64,000 nt of DNA from Labia minor (GCA_963082975.1 OY720345.1:943001-1007000); one strand, 5' to 3'; shown: positions 23,915-34,744, numbered from the stretch's first letter. The notes: generated by a model from the sequence alone, not told the origin. Made by a program: numbers and translations.

Positions 23915-23946
23915 AGCTGTGCCGCGCCTCCCCATCATCATGCACT
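23871..23946 (-). other. Candidate minus-strand cassette exon overlapping the stem-loop
   Basis: On the minus strand TTGTTCTGTCTTGCAG is a good acceptor. The 76-nt segment that follows ends CTGAAG|GTAACC. One frame is open through it (starting VHDDGEARH). If spliced between the two CELF exons in their phase, it would instead read through to a TAG within the exon, so it would act as a poison exon. Support is only splice-site shape and GC content. Confidence 0.2.
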
Positions 23947-24045
23947 CTGCAAGACAGAACAAGACATATTTCGGCCGCGTGATCCACCAACATTTTGGCT
24001 AGAAAAGGGGCACGAGCGTCTGTTTGCTCATTCCATTGTCACTCA

Positions 24046-24046
<1 letters not shown>

Positions 24047-24079
<33 letters not shown>
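24047..24079. repeat. (ATC)n microsatellite
   Basis: About eleven units at the end of the GC-richer island. From here to about 24540 the sequence is plain AT-rich DNA. Confidence 0.95.
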
Positions 24080-24743
24080 GTATCATTCAATTACATTTGC
24101 TCCTTTTTATTCCATTTATTTGCATTATTATTATTAATATTATTAATATACTCAATATATATACAAATTATTTATTATAATTTAATTATTTATTTGATCT
24201 TTTATATTGATTTATTAGATTTAATATTAAATAAACTTGCTTTTTCAATATAATAAATTTATTTCTTATAATAAAAAAAAATTATAATTAAATAAATAAT
24301 ATCTTAAAATTATTATCTCTAGAATTTGAATTTGGTCATATTTGTATATTTTTTTTAAATTAAACAAACAAACAAAAACTAATTTATTTTATACTAAAAA
24401 ATAAAATTTTTGTATTTTAAATTTAATTTTTATTTAATATTTTCATATTAGCTATATTATTATACAAATTTATTTTTTTGAGAATATTAAAATTACCTAA
24501 TATAAATAGATAAATAGAAGTGATTTTATACAATTACACTCTTATACATAATATAGTATAAGTTAAAGAGCAGGTCTCGGAGCTGAATGAATGTCTGATA
24601 ATAAGTTGGGTCTTTTTAATCTGCCAACCCTCTCAGACTATCACTTAGTAACATCTCAGCCCTTAGAACTGAGTGCTCATAGGACAGAGGGCAAAAGTCA
24701 TTCAAGTCAATAAGAAAGAGAGAAAGAGAGAGAGAAAGTAAGT

Positions 24744-24746
<3 letters not shown>

Positions 24747-24781
<35 letters not shown>
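24747..24781. repeat. (AG)n microsatellite
   Basis: A pure AG run of about 35 bp, preceded by GAAAGAGAG-type interrupted purine sequence from 24712. Confidence 0.95.
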
Positions 24782-24783
<2 letters not shown>

Positions 24784-24839
24784 AAGAGCAATAGAGAGTA
24801 ATTTCACAAACTAAACTTGGTTAATGAATTTTAGAAATA

Positions 24840-26600
24840 TACTTTAATTTAATAGAAACTAATAAAGTATTAAGAGAATTTTATAATTATATAATCATAC
24901 CAATAATAGATAAATACATTTCAAATTTTAAAAAATAAATTTTAAATAAAATAAAAAAAATAAAAAAAAAAATATTAGAAAAAACAACTTACTATAATTT
25001 ATTTATAGAATATTTATATAATAATTAATAATTAAAAAAAGATTTCAAATTTATTCTTATATTAAATTATATAGATATATTAAATACAAATAGTTAAAAT
25101 AATAGAAAATAGATATTTAAATATTTTATTTTTTTTTTTTTTAAATTAATAAAATAAATTTAAAAAAAATATATACAGAAAACGATTACCCCTATAAATT
25201 ACAAAATTAACAATCATTTTTACAAAAATTTAAAATATTTATATATATTATTTATTATTTTAAAACAAATAAGAAGTAAAAATTTATTTTTCGTTCCTAT
25301 TTGCTCATCTTAAAATAAAAATAAAGGAGGGAGGGTTGGTTTCATTTATGAAAAATGAATGATAAAGTTGGAAAGAATTGCGCCGCCACCATTTCCAAGT
25401 GCTCCAGGCTTTGATTTTATTCTTAACTAATTATATGTTCAAAAAGATTTTAAAACAAGTTTGTTAGAAAGAGAAAGAGAAAGAGACATTTACTGGGCAA
25501 AGTTTACACTTTGATTATGTTAACCCCAACATAGGCATCCCTCCCCGACGCAGTCTCTTAATGCATTAATTGCTTTTAGGTGTACCTTCAAGCGAATTGA
25601 ATGAAGTAAAGATTCCTACCGTCTTAATTAAGAGATTCCCTTTTAGAACGCGATTAATTAGCCTCTCTTAGCAAATATAACAACTTCTTTATTGGCTGAT
25701 AAGAAGATTTATTTTCAAAACCATACACCTAAGTATAACGTATAAGTAATACTAAAAAACCTTGGAAGGAATTATAATATTTATTCTTTTATTATATATT
25801 CATAATTATCATAAATCGTAATTGTTTTTTAATATTTATTAAGTACATATTATTGGTCAACAACATTTATATATAGATTATAAAATACTAAAAATGTATC
25901 TAAGAAAAAAAAAAAAAAAATATTTAAGATGAAAGTATTTAAAAATAATTTTTACTCACACACATGAATAAAAATGATCTTAAGAATGATTGATAAGATC
26001 TTCAAAACAAGATCACACTATATAATAGTTCATTTTACTTCAAATTTAATTCAAACTCATACTTTATAGATCCCTTAATGTAATATAATAAGTTAATGAT
26101 TTATAATAATGATTGTTATTGAATCATCAAAATTGGAAATTATCATTAAACATTATTCAAATTTGGAACTTCATCTTTAAAATTTAAAATTTTGTTGCTC
26201 TATAAAGATTTTCGAATGGTCATTGGATTATTTATTGACTTTTTAAATTATATTAAAGAGTAAAAATAATAACGTATATTGTTTTTAGTCATTTTTATGT
26301 AAAAAAAAAAAACATTTCCACTCCCCTTTAGAAAGAGAATGTTTAAATTTTTTTTTTTTTTTTATAATTCTAAATAAATCAATTTAATTATTCAATTTAA
26401 ACTCAATATAAAAAAATGCAAAATAATATGACTAGTTCATGATTTGTTTATTTAAATTTTGTTTGAATAAATAGATATAAAAATTCTTAATATTTTAATT
26501 TTTTTTTTTTTAATCAGAAAAATCTTTCTTTGAAAGAAGTAAAAATTATAATTAAATTTTAAAATTAAATAGATAAGGTATTTTACTTAAAGACTTTTCA
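24840..26600. other. AT-rich intronic stretch without genes
   Basis: Nothing recognisable apart from homopolymer runs and a slightly GC-richer patch at 25370-25690, which includes GCGCCGCCACCATTTCCAAG. No coding, RNA or transposon signals were seen. Confidence 0.6.
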
Positions 26601-26612
26601 TTAAAAAATATA

Positions 26613-27137
26613 CAGGGTTATTTATTCTAAATGATGGACCCATTGGAACAACTTGAAATACCCCAACCAATTGTAAGGAAAGTTGTGAGCTGTACAACTG
26701 TGTGCTGCCCTACAACCCGAGTTGTAAAACTCGTGCAGGCTCTCAACTCTAATGACAAAGAGAAGCGTCTCGAATTTTGCTGTAATGTGCTAGAAATGAT
26801 AGAGGATGATGGACAGCGTATCATCTTTAGCGATGAAGCAACTTTCCAACTCAGTGGAAAAGTCAACAGACACAATGTTCGCATATCAGGTAACAACTTG
26901 GAACGATCTGAGGAACCGTGCACTCACAAGTAACACTTGCAGATACACTTGCTCATAGGTTTGGCTACCGCGTAGATGTTTGCCGTACAGCAGCAGCTCA
27001 ACACTTGTAATAGTACATTAAAAAAAAAAAAACTTTGAAACTTCCTCTTTTCATTGGTATCAAATTTATTCATGTAGCATTTGTACTTTAATAAATACAA
27101 ATTTTTAAAAATGGGTCCATCATTTAAAATAACCCTG
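26613..27137 (+). mobile_element. Internally deleted Tc1/mariner-superfamily element, 525 bp
   Basis: The ends are CAGGGTTATTTATTCTAAAT and, at the other side, ATTTAAAATAACCCTG. Both continue into ATGATGGACCCAT / ATGGGTCCATCAT, giving terminal inverted repeats of about 30 bp. The element is flanked by TA on both sides (26611-26612 and 27138-27139), the target duplication of this superfamily. The interior keeps two short pieces of a transposase gene on the plus strand, so it is a deletion derivative that would need a transposase in trans. Confidence 0.88.
26635..27009 (+). pseudogene. Transposase remnant (IS630-Tc1-mariner superfamily)
   Basis: A first frame carries DKEKRLEFCCNVLEMI followed by IIFSDEATFQLSGKVNRHNVRI. 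SDEATF-LSGKVNRHN is the first catalytic-aspartate region of an insect transposase group in this superfamily. After about 26890 the frame jumps to a C-terminal piece, YRVDVCRTAAAQHL, ending at a stop at 27007. The middle of the DDE domain, with the remaining acidic residues, is deleted. The N-terminal residues MMDPLEQL come from the terminal repeat and are not a real start. It is not functional. Confidence 0.8.
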
Positions 27138-27139
27138 TA

Positions 27140-28108
27140 TTTTTTAATAATTTAACATGATTTAAAACATAATTTTAAAAATATTTCATTTAAAAAGTGT
27201 CTTAAAAAGAAAAAAAAATATACGAGTAGGTATACTTATATATATTGAATTTTACTTTACAAGAGCTATTTAAAATTTTTATATATTTACCTACGTGTAT
27301 ACTATATTATTAAAAAAGTTAATTTTGTATCTATTAAATTTTTACTTACAAAAAAAAAAAAAAAAAAAAACTTTTTAATATTCCCTCGACTAATACATAA
27401 ATAATTATTATTGAATTATCTATAAACCACAATTTTTACTACCCTAGAGATAGATTTAGGTGGCTTTGATATTTTCATCCAATAACGAACCGCCGATTCT
27501 CGATGTGGAGATTTTGAAACATAACGAATGGATATATCTAACATCAATATACACTTCTAGCAATAGAAGGAAAAAAAAAAAGAAAAAAAAAACTTGAACA
27601 TATTATAACTAAGAAGGAACGCTTGAGGCTAAACTTAACTTGTATATCTGAAGAATTTATTATACAAACTATACTTGAACGATGTTCTGTTTAAGCTAAA
27701 GATAGACCTTGGATAACTAAACTAATATGAGAGATGGGATGCAAAGAACCCCTGCGGCCAACTCCCCTCCTCGTGAGCAATATCATCATCTTCATCCTCT
27801 TCATTTGTAAACTGGGATTTATTTCGAAGATAGCAAGCAAATATTATATTTCCTACTCGTCTTCACTAGTTACTTCTAGAAGGATGCTAATTAAGTAGGA
27901 TAGGATAAATTTCAAACTTGGAAGAATCTTGTTAATAGAGATGCAAAACATTTTAAATCTCTGAAAATATGAGATAATCCATATTTAGATTGGTTCAAGT
28001 TTCTTTTAGAGTTATAAAGTGAAATTTTAAATAATTAAGAAATATCAAAGTCTAAAATATAAAAAAAGTAATATATACTAAGATTGTGATAAATTCATTA
28101 AATAAATG

Positions 28109-28145
<37 letters not shown>

Positions 28146-30040
28146 AAAAAGGTAGAAGGTAAAAAAAAAAAAAACTAGTTTACGTTCTCATTTCTGAAAA
28201 GTTAATTTGTAAATAGCAAGTAAAAACAAATTTTTATTAAAAATTTTATAAGATAATATTTATAAAATCTGAAATCATAGGATATGATTATGTTATGTTA
28301 ATTTAATTAATTTACCTAGGTAGGTCATATCTCTATCTACGTATACGTATATTAATATGGAAAATTTGTTGTTAAAATGAGATGTATTTAATTCAGGGTA
28401 TAGTTCCCCTGACAGAATATCCTATTTCGAAAAGAATGGATCATTTTCATTGAATAAACATGTCCTTAAAAGCAACCAAATTATTATTTATTTATTTAAA
28501 TACACATTATAAATTGTTTTTTAGTGTATTTGTCCTCCTCTCCAGGCTACATGTTGGAAATGTGGCATGAAAATATAAAAATACAATGAAATGTGTTAAT
28601 ATATTCAATAGATATTCATTTACATAATTCATTTTCACAGTTACCGATGAAATAGAAAAGTTAAAGATTAAGTTGTCGTCGTATAGACAAATAAAATTTG
28701 AGATAAACCCTGAAACTCTTTTGGAATAAAGCCAGCCAAGTTGAAATTCATACAAATAAATCCTCATTATAGAAAGTTGTTGCACAAATTCAAAACACAC
28801 TCAATCGAAAAAACAAACTTTTGAAAAATGTAAAACTTCCATTTTATGTTATGAATCGAATTTCATATCATTTATCATGGAGCCAATCAGAATAGAAGGA
28901 GGGGGAGGTGATTTTGTTAGTTTTTTGGCAATCCTTCTAGTTTATAAACGTAAACCGACACGATTCATGCAATGTTCATAAAATCACCCTTTGGAGAGAT
29001 GATGAACACGAAAACTCACTCCCGGATTGTTGAAAAGGATATCCCCATTTCTAAAACGTTCCCTTCCCTTCCCTTCTTTCCTTTCTCGATGTTGCTTGCT
29101 TCGAAACAAGCAAAAGGCTTGAGGGTTTCGGACGAGGGCATCTCTTCCTTCATTAAAAGCAACTATGTTCATAAAAACTTGAGAATCGAGAGATGACATC
29201 ATTAAGTTTATTTTCTTCCATTGATACGGAGTTGTAATTAACTAATTAGTCCGCGTTTTCCTCCTGGGAAATGTCAACGGGGCAAAGAGCTTCGCTGGGA
29301 GACTCCTTGAATATCATCTCTTACAAAAAGACAGAGAGACAGGTAGAGACAGAAGAGACACACATTGGAATTCCTTTGAGGAATTATTGAACCTTATTTT
29401 CCGTAATGAAGCAGCTAACACTCGGATAATAAACATTCTTTTAGCAGCATCTTACAATGTTAAATGATGTTCACAATAAATGCACTACAAATTATTTTAT
29501 CACATATCTATAATTAAATTAACTTAATTGCTTTGAAAATTTCCTAACCAGTCTAATATTTTAATTAATATTTCAGTTAAAAATTAGAGGATTATTGGAT
29601 TATAGAACAGAATAGATTTTATTAAATAAATTCTAGGATTAAAACAAAAAAAAAAAATAAAAAAAAAAACAACAAAAAATTGTTTCTACATTCATTCTTA
29701 TATATCATTATACCTAAACCCATGAAATAAATCCAACCTTATTTTATTACATATATTTTTAGAAATTTTTATAAAAAAAATTTCGAGATTTTTTTAAATT
29801 GATAAATTTATTTGTATTATTCAAAGTGAAAAAGTAAAATAAAGTTTTAATATCTATTGTGTGATAGATATATGTGTATGTTATTCCTCTCAAGGGGTTT
29901 TGATCAATTGGTAAGGACTTCAAGTCGAAGTAGATTATCTTCAAAAGCCTTTCAGATTGGTTTCGATTTTTTCCTAAACCTTTCTAGAAATTAAATTCCA
30001 TTTAATAGAAAATATGGAAATTCAAAAACATTAAGAACAA
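27140..30040. other. AT-rich intron with a less AT-rich patch
   Basis: It contains a TTA microsatellite (28112-28144) and long A runs near 27350, 27570 and 29640. A patch at 28860-29340 is relatively GC-rich and has a TTGCTTG/CAAGCAA inverted pair around 29092. No exon, RNA gene or transposon was recognised. The patch could be a conserved regulatory block. Confidence 0.5.
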
Positions 30041-30055
30041 TAAATATAAAATAAC

Positions 30056-30155
30056 ATTTTTCTCATGGACTAAAATGAATAAAATACTTTTTCTATAAGC
30101 CTGACAAAGTTTATGGATCACTTGGTTCATATATTAGGAAAAACGTTTGGCGCAT
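30056..30155 (+). repeat. Inverted copy of the repeat that hosts the mariner element
   Basis: TCTCATGGACTAAAATGAAT, CTGACAAAGTTTATGGAT, GGTTCATATA and AAAAACGTTTGG appear in the same order on the opposite strand at 36417-36337 and 35302-35279. There they are interrupted by the mariner insertion. This copy is the empty-site version and confirms the insertion point. Confidence 0.75.
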
Positions 30156-30197
30156 ATAGTTTTAGTTATTAAACATCAAGTCAAATTTTTGTAATAA

Positions 30198-30952
30198 TGT
30201 AACGGACAAAGTATTTATATTCTTAGTTATTTTTTTTTATTATACATTTTATTTTGTTTATCTATTTTTTTGTTTATTTTGTTTTTCTATTCCCCTATTT
30301 TATTAACAAAGTTATTTAGTCGCATTATTCTTAAAATGTAATATATATATAGATATTATATTTCACATAAGGGGAAGGACCATCCCTCCAAGTTTTAATA
30401 TTTTTAGACAGTTGAGAATGGAGTCGAACTAGTGATATCATCCCGATATGACCTGGTATTTATCACGTCCCGTGATATAATTATTTTGTATATAATCATT
30501 TTTATCACACCCTGTGATACAGTCGAACAAGTGATATCATCCTGATATAACCTATACTTATCACGTCCCGTGATATAATTATTTGTGTATAATCCTTTTC
30601 ATCACACCCTCTGATAATTATTTCTGCTAATTCCAGTGATAATAGTGAATTACATTTTCTTATTTTTCTATTTAAAATTTGTATATTTAATTTGTTAATT
30701 TTTATCTACTTAATTAAAGTAAATTAATGTGAACATTATTATTGTGTTTTCCCTTTTCCCTTAATTTTTCAACACACTTTTATACTTTGGGATATCCAAA
30801 GTTGGCGCCCATCATTAACTTAACATAATTAACAATTCACGGTCATCGTGGGTCATTACAAGTGCCCAATAATTAGATCCCCTTATAAATTGGCACCCAA
30901 CGTAAGAGGATCGTCTACAAAGTGACCCCAACTTGAAACGGTCCTCCTTACA
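30198..30952 (+). repeat. 5' LTR, 755 bp
   Basis: TGTAACGGACAAAG...TCCTTACA. It contains a tandem pair of about 99-bp units (30423-30617) with four 17-bp palindromic boxes, and PBS-like units towards its 3' end. Identity with the 3' LTR indicates recent transposition. Confidence 0.95.
30423..30617. repeat. Tandem 99-bp repeat with palindromes in the LTR
   Basis: Two units begin GTCGAAC at 30423 and 30522. Each carries AGTGATATCATCC, then TATCACGTCCCGTGATA (30461-30477 and 30559-30575) and TATCACACCCTGTGATA or a variant (30503-30519 and 30600-30616). The repeated dyads look like protein-binding sites in the U3-like region. The 3' LTR has the same array 3,378 bp further on. Confidence 0.85.
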
Positions 30953-31010
30953 AAGTGGCAGCCCAACGTTTGGCTCGATTAGATCTCCGTTACAAAGTGG
31001 AGCCCAACGT
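30796..31010 (+). repeat. Series of PBS-like units across U5 and leader
   Basis: Six variants of AAAGTGGNGCCCAACGT occur at about 30796, 30856, 30885, 30914, 30950 and 30990. Examples are AAAGTTGGCGCCCA, AAATTGGCACCCAACG, AAAGTGGCAGCCCAACG and AAAGTGGAGCCCAACG. The first four are inside the LTR and the last two in the leader. The copy at 30956-30977 is placed where a primer-binding site belongs. Confidence 0.75.
30956..30977 (+). promoter_or_regulatory. Probable tRNA primer-binding site
   Basis: TGGCAGCCCAACGTTTGG starts three bases after the 5' LTR. It resembles the complement of a lysine tRNA 3' end (TGGCGCCCAACG..., from memory) with one extra base. The neighbouring unit TGGAGCCCAACGTGAAG at 30998 is an alternative. 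Confidence 0.6.
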
Positions 31011-31614
31011 GAAGCCCGATTAGTACACCACGGCTCCTGAGAAAAGTACATTATTCATCTTTGGTGAGCAGTATCATCACTTTTTCATCTCAACGGACTT
31101 ATAGTACAATTTAATATTTAATTAATAAAATAGAAATTTAAAACTTTTACTTTTATACTTTAAATTTAAATAAATCATATCTCCTTGTCTAATATAATAA
31201 TATATTTAACACTTGTTAATTATTTTTTTTATTTTTAATTTTCACATTTATCTAACAAATAGAATATTTATCTATTTAATTCTAATTCAATAAAAATAGT
31301 TTGAATATATTAATATTATTATTAGTTATAATTAATTAATTTATATGTTTAATTTGTAAATTTTTTTTTGATTTTTAAATTTTATTCTACTACATTATAT
31401 TTAAATTAATGAATTAATAAAATTGATAAAATATCACTAGATTTTCAAATATTTAAATACTTTTATATATTTTTCAATTATATTACAATTATCTTATTTT
31501 ATAATTAAACATTGTATAATTCAATTGTACGCGACTAAATAACTTTTAATTTTGATTAATTAATTAATTTTTTTTTCTCTTTGGTTAACATTAAATTTAA
31601 TTATCCTATTAAAA
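30978..31614 (+). other. Leader region of the LTR element
   Basis: After the sixth PBS-like unit (to 31010) about 600 bp of very AT-rich, non-coding sequence leads to the gag start. No ORF or splice signal stands out. Confidence 0.6.
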
Positions 31615-33531
31615 ATGTCATTTTTCGGCAAAGGGAAAAAGGAGGATCTTATCCTTTTAGCACAGGAATTAGGAATAGTTATGAATTTAGATTCTCGTAG
31701 GATCGATATAAAAAATGACATCACGTCATTGCCTGATTATGATGAAGACCTTACACGGGAATTACTTATGACCATCATAGAGGATAGGAAGGAAAAAGAA
31801 GAAAGAGAGAGGGAAAGGGAGAAAGAAGAAAGAGAGAGGGAAAGGGAGAAAGATGAAAGAGAAGAAAAGGAGAAGGAAAGACAATTTGAACTAGAGAAAC
31901 TCCGAATTCAAACCGTAGTGAACCAGGTAGAATCACCAACCCCACTTCAACCGAAAGTAGATATATTGAAATTCTTACCTCTATTTAAAATTAACGATGA
32001 CGATATTAATACGTATCTGCGTCTTTTCGAAAGACAAATGAATTTTCTTGGCATATCTGAGGATGCATGGGTCACTTATCTTATTTCGGTCTTACCCACA
32101 GATATTACCACTCTAATAATTAGAGAACCAAATGAAGTCGCCCAAGACTATCAACATATTAAGAAGCTCCTACTTCACCGATTTAAATTAACTACGGATA
32201 AAATAAGAAAACTTTTCTCCACCTCCAAGAAGACATCGGAAAACACTTGGAAAGATTTTTACTTCAATCTACGCGGTTATCTAGAAGCCTGGCTATCCGA
32301 TCTAAAAATTGAAAATTTTGATCAACTTAAAAATTTGATCCTAGCTGATCAAATGAAGAGAAAGTGTTCATCCGAATGCAAAGATCACTTCCTCGACTCT
32401 TGGGAAACATTGGTAGATCCCCTCGATCTCGCAGAAAAATTCGACTCCTATGATAACTTAAGGGCCCCATTTTCAAAAACAATTACTTCAAATAAATCTA
32501 TCGAACCCCCTAAATCGAAAAATAATGATCGGAAACCCTTTAGAAACTCACAACCTCGTGAAAAACAAAAAGAAGAGACTGACTCTTCAACACTTCGTTG
32601 CTACGGCTGCGGAACTCCAGGAGTCACAAAACCTAGGTGTCCAACTTGCAATCCGAAGCAGGAAATTACCAACGCACAAGCCTTACAGTGTGACGTTACT
32701 ACAGATAGAGATACTAAACTCGCTCTAATAGAAGCCTCCATCTATGAACTTTCTGGTTCTATTTGTGTTGACAGCGGGGCCACTCGCTCTATTGGCGGTC
32801 AGCGTCTTCTCAGCTATTTAAGACAACGAGGAGAATATTTTAAAGTAGATAATCTTTCCTTAACTCTAGCTGACGGGAAAAAGCGTATACATTCCGTGTT
32901 ATTAGCTACAGTTCCTGTAAAAATCAAAAATCAAATAATACATATAGAAATGATATTCCTACCCAATGTTAGTGGAAATAGATCACTATTAGGTCTTGAC
33001 TTCCTCAGAAAAGCAGGTTTAGTATTAGATATGCGAAACAATCGCTGGTATTTTCATAATTATCCTAAGAGAAAATACAAATTTATTCGAGAAAATCTCT
33101 GCACCACTGAAGAAAATAATACTGTTGTTGAAAACACTATTCAACTAACTGAGGAACAGAACATAAAACTTGCCCATTTATTAACAGAACATGAAACTGT
33201 CTTTCAACCAGGGGGAGAGCCAACTCCTTACGCTGAACATGATATAAACACAGGCGGTTGTTTGAATGCGCTGCAAAGGGCCGTCGATTCCATGGACGGT
33301 ACCAAAGTCAGCAAAGAAGATCCTGCTGTCCGATATAGACAGCTGGTGGGGTCTCCGAGAGCCCATCGGGGCCCACCAGGAGTTATGGAGCCACCACAAA
33401 CTCAAAAACATTTATTTACTCAAGGACTTGTTCCCCCTCATACATCAGCATTGCGTCTAAGCCACGACACGCGTTCTACTCCAGTAGTTCCTCTACGTAA
33501 GCGAGGAAGGCCAAAAATTGTCCGTTCCTAG
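31615..33531 (+). CDS. Gag-protease polyprotein of the LTR element, 638 aa, polymerase region missing
   Basis: A single uninterrupted frame. Residues about 58-98 are a charged coiled coil (E/K/R repeats). Residues about 115-290 resemble a retrotransposon gag core (FLPLFKINDDD..., TYLRLFERQM). A zinc-knuckle-like motif follows with cysteines 329, 332, 342 and 345, but the usual histidine is absent. A retropepsin-like domain has active-site D386-S-G-A and, further on, LLGLDFL ending at 464. At about residue 547, after an EHDINTG block that in full elements leads into reverse transcriptase, the sequence switches to an unrelated, basic, proline-rich tail ending RGRPKIVRS. RT, RNase H and integrase are therefore deleted in frame. 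The ATG is the first in the frame and is followed directly by gag-like sequence. Confidence 0.9.
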   Translation: MSFFGKGKKEDLILLAQELGIVMNLDSRRIDIKNDITSLPDYDEDLTRELLMTIIEDRKEKEEREREREKEEREREREKDEREEKEKERQFELEKLRIQTVVNQVESPTPLQPKVDILKFLPLFKINDDDINTYLRLFERQMNFLGISEDAWVTYLISVLPTDITTLIIREPNEVAQDYQHIKKLLLHRFKLTTDKIRKLFSTSKKTSENTWKDFYFNLRGYLEAWLSDLKIENFDQLKNLILADQMKRKCSSECKDHFLDSWETLVDPLDLAEKFDSYDNLRAPFSKTITSNKSIEPPKSKNNDRKPFRNSQPREKQKEETDSSTLRCYGCGTPGVTKPRCPTCNPKQEITNAQALQCDVTTDRDTKLALIEASIYELSGSICVDSGATRSIGGQRLLSYLRQRGEYFKVDNLSLTLADGKKRIHSVLLATVPVKIKNQIIHIEMIFLPNVSGNRSLLGLDFLRKAGLVLDMRNNRWYFHNYPKRKYKFIRENLCTTEENNTVVENTIQLTEEQNIKLAHLLTEHETVFQPGGEPTPYAEHDINTGGCLNALQRAVDSMDGTKVSKEDPAVRYRQLVGSPRAHRGPPGVMEPPQTQKHLFTQGLVPPHTSALRLSHDTRSTPVVPLRKRGRPKIVRS

Positions 33532-33563
33532 GGCTGATCCCTCAATCAAAAGACCTCGGAATC

Positions 33564-33575
33564 AGAGGGGGAGGA
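33564..33575 (+). promoter_or_regulatory. Polypurine tract
   Basis: AGAGGGGGAGGA lies immediately before the TGTAA of the 3' LTR, as expected for plus-strand priming. Confidence 0.85.
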
Positions 33576-34330
33576 TGTAACGGACAAAGTATTTATATTC
33601 TTAGTTATTTTTTTTTATTATACATTTTATTTTGTTTATCTATTTTTTTGTTTATTTTGTTTTTCTATTCCCCTATTTTATTAACAAAGTTATTTAGTCG
33701 CATTATTCTTAAAATGTAATATATATATAGATATTATATTTCACATAAGGGGAAGGACCATCCCTCCAAGTTTTAATATTTTTAGACAGTTGAGAATGGA
33801 GTCGAACTAGTGATATCATCCCGATATGACCTGGTATTTATCACGTCCCGTGATATAATTATTTTGTATATAATCATTTTTATCACACCCTGTGATACAG
33901 TCGAACAAGTGATATCATCCTGATATAACCTATACTTATCACGTCCCGTGATATAATTATTTGTGTATAATCCTTTTCATCACACCCTCTGATAATTATT
34001 TCTGCTAATTCCAGTGATAATAGTGAATTACATTTTCTTATTTTTCTATTTAAAATTTGTATATTTAATTTGTTAATTTTTATCTACTTAATTAAAGTAA
34101 ATTAATGTGAACATTATTATTGTGTTTTCCCTTTTCCCTTAATTTTTCAACACACTTTTATACTTTGGGATATCCAAAGTTGGCGCCCATCATTAACTTA
34201 ACATAATTAACAATTCACGGTCATCGTGGGTCATTACAAGTGCCCAATAATTAGATCCCCTTATAAATTGGCACCCAACGTAAGAGGATCGTCTACAAAG
34301 TGACCCCAACTTGAAACGGTCCTCCTTACA
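33576..34330 (+). repeat. 3' LTR, 755 bp
   Basis: Same length and, as far as read by eye, same sequence as the 5' LTR, ending CCTTACA before the ATAA duplication. Confidence 0.95.
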
Positions 34331-34369
34331 ATAATAAAAATGTTACTAAACACATAAACTGATAATTTT

Positions 34370-34711
34370 TACCGACCGACGATAGTAAGGGAGGTATTGT
34401 TTTCACACCAAATTTCACATGTGGAGATTTTTACATATCTCCACGAATCATGCATTTTCTAAACAGAAAAAAGTATTTTTAGCATGATGTCTGTCCGTCC
34501 GTCCGTATAGATGTGTACAGCCTGAACGGCTCAACCGATTTTGATGAAATTTGGTATATTTACTTAATGCATCAGTGGGATGAATTGATCAACTTTTGGT
34601 GCAATTCGGGAAACCGGAAGTGGTAGTATTAGCGACCGACGATAGGAAAGAAAGGGTTATTTTCACACCAAAGGAGATTTTTTTATATATCACCACGAAT
34701 CATGCACTTTG
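34370..34711 (+). mobile_element. Helitron-like repeat with an internal direct duplication
   Basis: The block ACCGACCGACGATAG... TTTTCACACCAAA ... CCACGAATCATGCA occurs at 34370-34455 and again at 34629-34711. Between them is a TCCGTCCGTCCG run and the phrase CAACCGATTTTGATGAAAT, common in arthropod Helitron-like repeats. It is non-coding. Confidence 0.5.
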
Positions 34712-34744
34712 TATTGGTTTTATCCTCGAGAAAAATCATATTTA

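Larger units (their letters stand above)
30198..34330 (+). mobile_element. Non-autonomous LTR retrotransposon, 4,133 bp, young insertion
   Basis: Two 755-bp LTRs (30198-30952 and 33576-34330) start TGTAA and end TTACA. They look identical throughout on reading. The element is flanked by ATAA at 30194-30197 and 34331-34334, a 4-bp target duplication. A primer-binding-site-like sequence follows the 5' LTR and a polypurine tract (AGAGGGGGAGGA) abuts the 3' LTR. The internal region has one long gag-protease frame. No RT, RNase H, integrase or envelope is present. The protease type and LTR form suggest a Ty3/gypsy-like group. It must have been copied by enzymes of a related element. Confidence 0.93.

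Noticed and set aside
23642..24253. A 203-codon forward open frame
   Set aside because: It is built from GGT repeats (poly-Trp), an ATC microsatellite (poly-Ser) and AT-rich tail sequence. There is no domain, and its middle is the stem-loop.
24739..24807. Leu/Ser-rich minus-strand frame
   Set aside because: Translation of an AG microsatellite.
26627..26923. Minus-strand 98-codon open frame
   Set aside because: Mirror of the transposase remnant on the plus strand.
30461..30616. CRISPR-like spaced repeats
   Set aside because: Only four dyads inside an LTR tandem duplication, in a eukaryotic genome. Spacers are themselves repeated.
33181..33460. Alternative frames over the gag-protease tail
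   Set aside because: Overlap the main 638-codon frame and carry no RT or integrase motif.
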